Assembly (NCBI GenBank): GCA_905211265.1
Contig: CAJMAC010000005.1
Location: 46,933-110,932 of the forward strand
Direction of reading: 5' to 3'
Origin: an uncultured Eubacteriales bacterium
Lineage (GTDB): Bacteria > Bacillota_I > Bacilli_A > RF39 > UBA660
DNA: 64,000 nt
The notes under the pieces were generated by a model, which was not told where the DNA came from, ran no database searches, and saw only the letters and a list, made by a program, of their open reading frames with translations. Shown in pieces: positions 57,718 through 64,000 of this stretch. A program made the translations under genes and the position numbers. The stretch's first letter is position 1; each line of letters starts with the position of its first letter.

Positions 57718-60700
57718 TTAGTTTCCTTTACCAAATTTTTGTGATTCTCTAGTAAATTGTACTAATGCACCATTTTGTTCTATATAGTAGATTGTTGTTA
57801 ATAAGTAAGAACTACTATCTAATTTAAATGTTACATTTTCTGGTTTGATAATTAAACTATAAATACCTAGTTTTCCTGCTTCAAAGCCATAATATGAACC
57901 ACTGGCAATTTGTCCTACTCCATCTTCGGAAATTGTATAATCGATTTTTTTAATTTTATTTAAGTTAATTGCACTATTATATGTTAGTGTAATTGCGGTG
58001 TTACTTGGTAAGTATGAAATTTTACCTATTGCTACACCATAGTCAGTTGAAGTTGTTACAACTTGTCTTAAATCTACTGTTCTATTTTTCTTTGTTTCAT
58101 TTATATTATTTGTATAAATATCAGAGAATACTCTAAATACATATACTGTACCAGGTTCAAGATTTGTATATTCATACTCAACATTAATTTTTGGTTTTCC
58201 ATCACTATCTACAATATCAAGTCCACATTTTACTGGGTAACCACTCATAGATAATTGGTCTATATCAAGTAATTCTACACAATATTTACCATCTTTTGCT
58301 ACTTTATCTTGGTCATTAACTGTAACTTGGAATTTTAATTTCGAAGTTTCATAACCTACTCTATTAGCACTAAATGTTGGTTCTTTTAATTCTGGTAATG
58401 ATACACTATCTTCTAAAACAAGTAATTCAGCTTTTTCTTCACTATCAAATACTTCTGTTTCAATGTATATTTTCCAACTATAATATCCAGAACCAAACAC
58501 TATATCCATATCAGTTACATCTTTGGTAACACTTGAACGATTATAGTAATTTTTGTTAATTGGTGAAGGTCCAAAATTTCCACCATTTTCTTTATCAGAA
58601 GATTTAATTGATATTAATTTATTTCCATTTATATCATATAATTCAAATCTTGTATCATATTCACCAATTGTATTACTTGAATCCATATACATATACATCT
58701 CTCTATATGCATATACTCCATTTTTACTTGAATGATTTACTAATACTTTTGGTTTTGAACTTGATAACATAATTCCACTTGGTGCTAAAGTACTAAATTC
58801 ATAGGTTGTTGATACATAATCGCTTGTGTTTCTTGCATCAAATAATAACGTTTCTTTATATCCATTATCTTTCTTTAACATTGCAGATACTTCAAAATAA
58901 TATTTTGTATCTGGCATATATTTAGTTAATTCTATTGATGCAGAATCAACATTTATTTCTAATTTTGTTTCTTTATAAGTTTCAGTTTTTTCTTTATCTT
59001 TATATATTTTTATATAATAGTAATATTTTCCATCAGAATCTTTTTGAAATTCATTATTTAATATTTCTTCATCTAATCCTACTGGTTTTATTGTAATTAT
59101 TGAACCATTTACTAATCCTTTAGTAGATACATTTATTTTAGGAATTATACTATTAAACTTAAATCTATTATTTGATGTATACATATCAACTTTATCTACT
59201 ATCTTATTATTGATTGTCATATATTTATTATTTCTATGTTTAACATTATAAGCATCTGCTCCTGAAACAATTGATATTGGGGAAGTTGTATCATCTTCAT
59301 TAAATGTATCATCTTTTGTATTTATTCTTTGTTTAATTTGTAATGTATATCCTACTGAAGTAGTAGTATTTTTACCATATTCAATTATTCCTGTCGGATA
59401 TTTAGTAGTATCTACAATTATTTCACCTTTAGCATTTAATGTTAAATTATAATAATCTGCTTTTGTCAAACTATTTTTATAGTAATTATTTACTTGTAAT
59501 AAATAACCTATTCCATTAGCTGGTAAATTAGTAAAATCATTATTTATTATACCTGTATCATAAAATGCTGTTACTTTAACTGTTACATCTTTTGTTTTAA
59601 AGTTTTTAATATCTGCATAATCAATAATTATACATTTATATTCTTTATCGTTTGATGTACATTTATTAATCTTACTAGTAGCAAATACCTTAGAATAATC
59701 TTCTTCACCTTGGGCAGATAATACTACGTGATATGCTGATATTCTATTAACATATTTAGCATTATCGTCATTTTCTAATATCATTATTCTTAATCTATTA
59801 TCATTATCACTAGTAATATTTGCATAAGATACAGTATTAGCATTATAAGTAAATTTACCATCAAAGATATATTTTCCTAATTCTACAGTTTGTATTTCTC
59901 TTTCTCTTTTTATTAAAGCTTTTTTAAATGAAAGTGTATATACTGAATCAGTACTTAATCCATCGATTGTAAATTCTCCATCCCCGAAGTCAATTTCTTT
60001 AACTTCTGGTTTATATGGTTCTTCAGGTGTATCTTCACCTTGATTATCTTCAGAAGTATCTTCTCCTTCAGTTGGTTTTGAAGGTGTTGTTGGTTTTTGG
60101 TTTTTTATTGTATCATCAATTGTATAATAGAATTTTCTATCATATAATGCATTATCTATATCAGTAAATACATGACGATATGTAACTTGATTTTCTGTTG
60201 TATTAACTATATATACTTTATAACCCGGGCTTTCTTTTAAAGCACTTTTTGTTTCAGTTTTTATGTCACTATTTGGATATACCGCATCAATTTCTCCATC
60301 ATTATTTGTATCCACATTAAATTTTACTTTAAATATGTAATTATGTCCTCTAGTTAATTCTTTATCTACTACATCATACTTTGTTCCGTTTTTCAAGAAC
60401 ATATATGTTTCAAGATTATCTGTTTGCATTAAATCTATTACTTTTGATTCAACTGCGTCTTCAACAGAGCAATTTGGTTTAGTGTTAGCATCACATGCAT
60501 ACACAACCATTTCTTTTACTGGTTTTGTTCCTGTTAATCCAAGAAATTCATTAATTCTTTCAATATTTGCTCCAACACTTATTTTATATCCCACTATTGT
60601 ATCATTTAATAATTTACTTGAATATTTTGGTGCTCCATCAACTGTTGTTAATTGTTTTAAGTCAACATTTTTTATTTCATCTGCTATTATTGTTGGAGCA

Positions 60701-63456
60701 TCATATTTATCTTCTAGTAATAATAGTTTAGATGTTTTAAATACATAGTAATTATTTTCTATTGGTAATTCATTCATTTGTGATGTATCTGAAATATCTG
60801 ATATTACAATTGTATAATATTCTTTTAATTCACCGTTAGTTTTTTCTTTTAAAACATCAATTGCTTTCTTTATTGTAGTAATAACTTTTTCATTACCTTC
60901 TTCATCAGTAATTGTTTCTTCGATTGTTTGATCTTTTATCTCAAAAGTATCTAATGTATTAATTGTAAAATATTTATCATAATAATCATCTTTTAAGTTT
61001 CCACTTACAGTTCTAGTTGCTATTGGCTCAATTATTGAACCTAATTTTAATTGACTTGCTACATTATCAGCATATAAACTAAATGTAATATTATTAATTG
61101 AATTTGCCATTACTTCATTAGTTGAAGTTATTCTTGCCTTTACATTTACTACATCTTGTAATGTTGAATTTGAACCTGTTTTATCTTGTTCATCTTCTTT
61201 TGGATCCCACTCTACTGTTAAAATATCTATTTTTGTTGTAGAGGCTTGGAAGTTACCAATAAGATAACGTTTTCTAATTCCTTTTCCATCTAGTAAGTCA
61301 ACATCTGCATATAATGAGAAATTATAATCAGTATTTGCAAGTAATGAATCTATTTCTAAGTTAGCATCTAATGTATATGGATTTATTGGAATATTTTCTA
61401 TTTTATGTTCCCCTTGTGAATCATAATATACTAATATAAAATTATTTTTATATGATGGAATTGAAGAACAATTTCTTCCTGTCATAGGTATAGTACAACT
61501 TTCATCTTTTAAAATTAATTTACCTACTATTTTATTTATTGTTGTTTTTTCTTCATCTAGAATAAATTTATCTATTGATGGTTTACCTGATAATATTAAA
61601 TTATCACTTAATTCAGTTTCGTATTCACCATACTTTTCATTATCAAAATATTCTGCAACTACTTTAAATTTATAATTAGTTTGAGCATGAATATCTACGC
61701 CATCAATGCTTATTGTTGTTTTAGTATCTTTATTTGCATCAATTACTTTAACTGGTTTTATTGTATTTATATTATCTAATGTTATGTCATCTGCTTTATA
61801 AATATAATAACTATATTTTGTAATGCTTTCATCTTCATCAATTACTGTTTGAACTCCAATAGAAAATGTATTTGTTACATCATCTACTTCACTAGTTAAT
61901 CCTTGTAAATACGGTGTCTTCTTTAATGTTTTAGAAGTTTTATTTATTGTATAAACTTTATTATATTGCATATTTTCCATAATTACATCACTTAACTCAA
62001 TATTATATGATGTATTATTTTTTAGTCCTTCGAATAATACAGTATTGCTATCTTTTGTTACTTCTACTATCATTTGTTCACAAGGAGTTTCTTCACTTGG
62101 AACACAATTATCTAAATAAATTGGAGAATATTTTTCATCATATAAAGCTATCTTCGCAGATTTAACTAATGTATCTTTTTCAAATACTGCTTCATATGCA
62201 ATACTTGAAGTTGTAACATATTTTTTTACTAAGGTTACTCCAAGTTCATTTGTTTTAAATAATTTTTGAAAATATTGAGTATCATAATTACCATCAGTTT
62301 CTTCATTAATTGATATTATATAGTTGCTTTCTGGTGAAAGTGTAGATACATCAAGATTATATTTATCTTTGCTTTTATCTACTAACACACTATATACTTT
62401 TTTTCCTGTATCAGTATTTATTATATTTAATACTAAATCATTTTTAATTGATTGATCAGGGTCGCTTATAGTAAACTCTGCACTTATATTATTTACTCCT
62501 ACTTCTGCTTTTACTAGTTCAATACTAGCAGTTCTTTTTGTATTATCACCTGTTTGATTTCCACCATTACCTTGATTACCTCCAGGATTATTATTTGGAT
62601 TTTGATTATCTCCTCCATTTGGAGTATTAACAGGATTTTGACTATCTGTTGGACTTGGTGTTACATCTGAATCTTTTCCACCGTTACCATTATTATCTTC
62701 TTTATCAATTGAATCTATATTTATATTTTCATTTCCATCGATAGTCATTTGACTTAAGGACATTTTTTCTTCTTCGTTATAATAAACATTTTTTGTTCCT
62801 AAATCTATTCTTACATTATCATTTACTAAAATATAACTATTTTGTGCAGTAGTTTGATAACTAACTTCTTGATTTTCCACTCTTATGATACCATCTTTAA
62901 TATATGTTACTTCAAAGTAATCTCCTGTTACAGGTTCGTTACTTCCTGATAAATTCAATTTTATATTTGTTCCTGCAAAAATATATTTATTATCACTTAT
63001 TCTTCCTACTAAGTTATTAAATGCTAATGTTTTATCTAATGCTTCAATATAATAACTTTTATTACTATATTCTAAGATAGATTTATTAGTGATATTATAA
63101 TATGGTACAATTTTAGAATCTAAACTTTCCAAATCCATAATTACACCATTTTTTAAAAATTTAATGCCACCATTTTTATAATGAAGAAAATTATTAGTTT
63201 CTACATTTACTTTTTCTCCACTTGTATCTTTAAATACTAATTCTAAATTAACATTTGTCTTATATGATGTTCCTTCATCAAAATAATATTTAGTACTATT
63301 TTCTTCTTCTTTACCTGAAGCAATAATATATCCTCCTTGAATAAATGTTTTAGTATTTTCTTTTGTTAAAAATATCATTGCAATAGTAAGTACTACTAAT
63401 AATGTAATTGTACTTGCTAGTATTAGTATAAACTTTTTATTAAGTAATTTCTTCAT
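57718..63456 (-). CDS. Giant single-pass surface protein with many FN3-like repeats
   Basis: A 1912-residue protein. The transmembrane helix is at residues ~9-28. An N-terminal external domain of ~220 residues is followed by a low-complexity linker (NPVNTPNGGDNQNPNNNPGG-type, ~255-305). Then come at least a dozen beta-sandwich repeats carrying the fibronectin type III signature TxYxFxV/YNIELS (e.g. GLKNNTSYNIELSDV, LTSNTDYNFSLYA, LEPGTVYVFRVFSD). A second Pro/Glu/Asp linker (NQKPTTPSKPTEGEDTSED) lies near residue 1115. There is no LPXTG, so it stays anchored by its N-terminus. It could be an adhesin or force-bearing filament. It is the first gene of a three-gene operon. Confidence 0.8.
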   Translation of the reverse strand: MKKLLNKKFILILASTITLLVVLTIAMIFLTKENTKTFIQGGYIIASGKEEENSTKYYFDEGTSYKTNVNLELVFKDTSGEKVNVETNNFLHYKNGGIKFLKNGVIMDLESLDSKIVPYYNITNKSILEYSNKSYYIEALDKTLAFNNLVGRISDNKYIFAGTNIKLNLSGSNEPVTGDYFEVTYIKDGIIRVENQEVSYQTTAQNSYILVNDNVRIDLGTKNVYYNEEEKMSLSQMTIDGNENINIDSIDKEDNNGNGGKDSDVTPSPTDSQNPVNTPNGGDNQNPNNNPGGNQGNGGNQTGDNTKRTASIELVKAEVGVNNISAEFTISDPDQSIKNDLVLNIINTDTGKKVYSVLVDKSKDKYNLDVSTLSPESNYIISINEETDGNYDTQYFQKLFKTNELGVTLVKKYVTTSSIAYEAVFEKDTLVKSAKIALYDEKYSPIYLDNCVPSEETPCEQMIVEVTKDSNTVLFEGLKNNTSYNIELSDVIMENMQYNKVYTINKTSKTLKKTPYLQGLTSEVDDVTNTFSIGVQTVIDEDESITKYSYYIYKADDITLDNINTIKPVKVIDANKDTKTTISIDGVDIHAQTNYKFKVVAEYFDNEKYGEYETELSDNLILSGKPSIDKFILDEEKTTINKIVGKLILKDESCTIPMTGRNCSSIPSYKNNFILVYYDSQGEHKIENIPINPYTLDANLEIDSLLANTDYNFSLYADVDLLDGKGIRKRYLIGNFQASTTKIDILTVEWDPKEDEQDKTGSNSTLQDVVNVKARITSTNEVMANSINNITFSLYADNVASQLKLGSIIEPIATRTVSGNLKDDYYDKYFTINTLDTFEIKDQTIEETITDEEGNEKVITTIKKAIDVLKEKTNGELKEYYTIVISDISDTSQMNELPIENNYYVFKTSKLLLLEDKYDAPTIIADEIKNVDLKQLTTVDGAPKYSSKLLNDTIVGYKISVGANIERINEFLGLTGTKPVKEMVVYACDANTKPNCSVEDAVESKVIDLMQTDNLETYMFLKNGTKYDVVDKELTRGHNYIFKVKFNVDTNNDGEIDAVYPNSDIKTETKSALKESPGYKVYIVNTTENQVTYRHVFTDIDNALYDRKFYYTIDDTIKNQKPTTPSKPTEGEDTSEDNQGEDTPEEPYKPEVKEIDFGDGEFTIDGLSTDSVYTLSFKKALIKREREIQTVELGKYIFDGKFTYNANTVSYANITSDNDNRLRIMILENDDNAKYVNRISAYHVVLSAQGEEDYSKVFATSKINKCTSNDKEYKCIIIDYADIKNFKTKDVTVKVTAFYDTGIINNDFTNLPANGIGYLLQVNNYYKNSLTKADYYNLTLNAKGEIIVDTTKYPTGIIEYGKNTTTSVGYTLQIKQRINTKDDTFNEDDTTSPISIVSGADAYNVKHRNNKYMTINNKIVDKVDMYTSNNRFKFNSIIPKINVSTKGLVNGSIITIKPVGLDEEILNNEFQKDSDGKYYYYIKIYKDKEKTETYKETKLEINVDSASIELTKYMPDTKYYFEVSAMLKKDNGYKETLLFDARNTSDYVSTTYEFSTLAPSGIMLSSSKPKVLVNHSSKNGVYAYREMYMYMDSSNTIGEYDTRFELYDINGNKLISIKSSDKENGGNFGPSPINKNYYNRSSVTKDVTDMDIVFGSGYYSWKIYIETEVFDSEEKAELLVLEDSVSLPELKEPTFSANRVGYETSKLKFQVTVNDQDKVAKDGKYCVELLDIDQLSMSGYPVKCGLDIVDSDGKPKINVEYEYTNLEPGTVYVFRVFSDIYTNNINETKKNRTVDLRQVVTTSTDYGVAIGKISYLPSNTAITLTYNSAINLNKIKKIDYTISEDGVGQIASGSYYGFEAGKLGIYSLIIKPENVTFKLDSSSYLLTTIYYIEQNGALVQFTRESQKFGKGN

Positions 63457-63573
63457 TCTATCACCTATCCATATATTTTAATACTCTTTTATTCTAAATA
63501 TAATTATATCATTATTAATAGAATATTGTCAATTGAAATAAGAAAAAATACCAGTAATTTCTGGTATATAATT

Positions 63574-63930
63574 TTAATCTTTTCGATATCCTTTTTTTAC
63601 ATATTCTTCATATAATTCTTTGAACCTATTAAAATGAATTATTTCTCTTTGTCTTAGATATAAAAGTGGTCCAATTACATCTGGGTCGTTAGTTAAATCT
63701 ATTAAGTTTTCATATACTGCGCGTGCTTTTTGTTCTGCGGCCATATCTTCGGATAAGTCTGCTACAGGATCTCCAGTCGCTGCAAAATATGCTACGGTAA
63801 ATGGTACACCTGAAGCATCTGTCGGATAAATTGACATTCCGTGTTCAGCGTAATTAGTATCTAATCCTGCTTTTTTTAGTTCTTCTAAGGTTGCACCTTT
63901 CATTAATTGATATACCATCGCAGATATCAT
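63574..63930 (-). CDS. cotJC: CotJC-like manganese catalase, 5'-truncated
   Basis: Homology to CotJC/manganese catalase is clear: MISAMVYQLMKGATLEELKKAGL, then NYAEHGMSIYPTDASGVPFTVAYFAATGDPVADL, then AAEQKARAVYENLIDLT and REIIHFNRFKELYE with metal-binding Glu and His. In-frame similarity reaches back to TEELAHVEM at 63954 and then ends. Upstream of that the frame runs into TAA at 63994, and the DNA becomes a hairpin with T-run. The N-terminal ~half of the enzyme, including its first metal ligands, is therefore missing in this window. The ATG at 63930 is only the first available start. It is a truncated gene or an assembly edge. Confidence 0.75.
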   Translation of the reverse strand: MISAMVYQLMKGATLEELKKAGLDTNYAEHGMSIYPTDASGVPFTVAYFAATGDPVADLSEDMAAEQKARAVYENLIDLTNDPDVIGPLLYLRQREIIHFNRFKELYEEYVKKGYRKD

Positions 63931-63973
63931 TTCAACATGTGCAAGTTCTTCTGTATAACAACGATAGAGACGT

Positions 63974-63999
63974 AAAAAAGCCCTAATTAGAACTTAGGG
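63974..63999 (-). terminator. Hairpin with T-run next to the cotJC break
   Basis: On the minus strand, CCCTAA and TTAGGG arms are followed by C and six T, oriented into the truncated cotJC. Confidence 0.55.
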
Positions 64000-64000
64000 T

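Noticed and set aside
57718..63456. Sortase-anchored adhesin
   Set aside because: No LPXTG-type motif or C-terminal membrane segment; the only anchor is the N-terminal helix.

Overview
The window comes from a very AT-rich, standard-code bacterium of the Bacilli. Gene order and content point to an uncultured host-associated lineage near RF39, Erysipelotrichales or the Mollicutes, but this is an inference and not a placement. Coding is almost all on the minus strand. The L21-Prp-L27 block sits directly behind a SpoIVFA/SpoIVFB pair, as in Bacillus, and YlbL/YlbJ and a CotJC fragment are also present, so the lineage descends from spore-formers.

Layout. 1-10 kb: YolD plus a UvrX-type Y-family polymerase, an XRE regulator, an OB-fold lipoprotein, a PAP2 phosphatase, lactate dehydrogenase, GltX, five tRNAs, a frameshifted HExxH gene, and an orphan 334-residue gene next to tRNA-Leu. 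10-18 kb: a DUF362 protein, rpmA-prp-rplU with leader and consensus promoter, spoIVFAB, ylbL, ylbJ, uvrB. 17.9-18.3 kb: an unannotated locus that looks like a type I toxin-antitoxin system (30-residue membrane peptide with sequestered ribosome site, and a convergent antisense RNA). 18.3-24.5 kb: a membrane/stress cluster of CbxX-type AAA ATPase, TelA, a solute-binding protein, XpaC, and a solute-binding/VWA fusion. 24.6-28.7 kb: HD hydrolase, three unknown small proteins, HAD phosphatase, NrtR-like regulator, GNAT-like protein. 28.9-37.2 kb: an NAD salvage operon (pncB-nadE-nadD-pncC-methyltransferase-nadK-nrtR) and prs. 37.3-46.5 kb: TspO, then a SipW signal peptidase with seven TasA/camelysin-like substrates or partners. 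46.6-52.8 kb: an F1-ATPase-like operon. 52.9-63.5 kb: a nonsense-mutated CdiA-CT-like nuclease gene, a membrane-anchored serpin, and three single-pass surface proteins, one of 1912 residues. 63.6-64 kb: a 5'-truncated cotJC.

The most interesting system is the F1-like operon. It encodes apparently active alpha and beta subunits, gamma, an epsilon-like subunit, a stalk protein and a c-like proteolipid. The proteolipid has no carboxylate in its second helix, and no a subunit is present. Two novel proteins (a multi-pass membrane protein and a charged coiled coil) are embedded in the operon. It therefore cannot be a normal ion-translocating ATP synthase and may be an ATP-driven rotary device with another output, possibly acting on the neighbouring cell-surface proteins. 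That last link is a hypothesis from proximity only. Other notable points are the type I toxin-antitoxin candidate, the NAD regulon with two NrtR-like regulators and shared palindromes, and a 411-bp exact duplication covering the 5' halves of two TasA-like genes.
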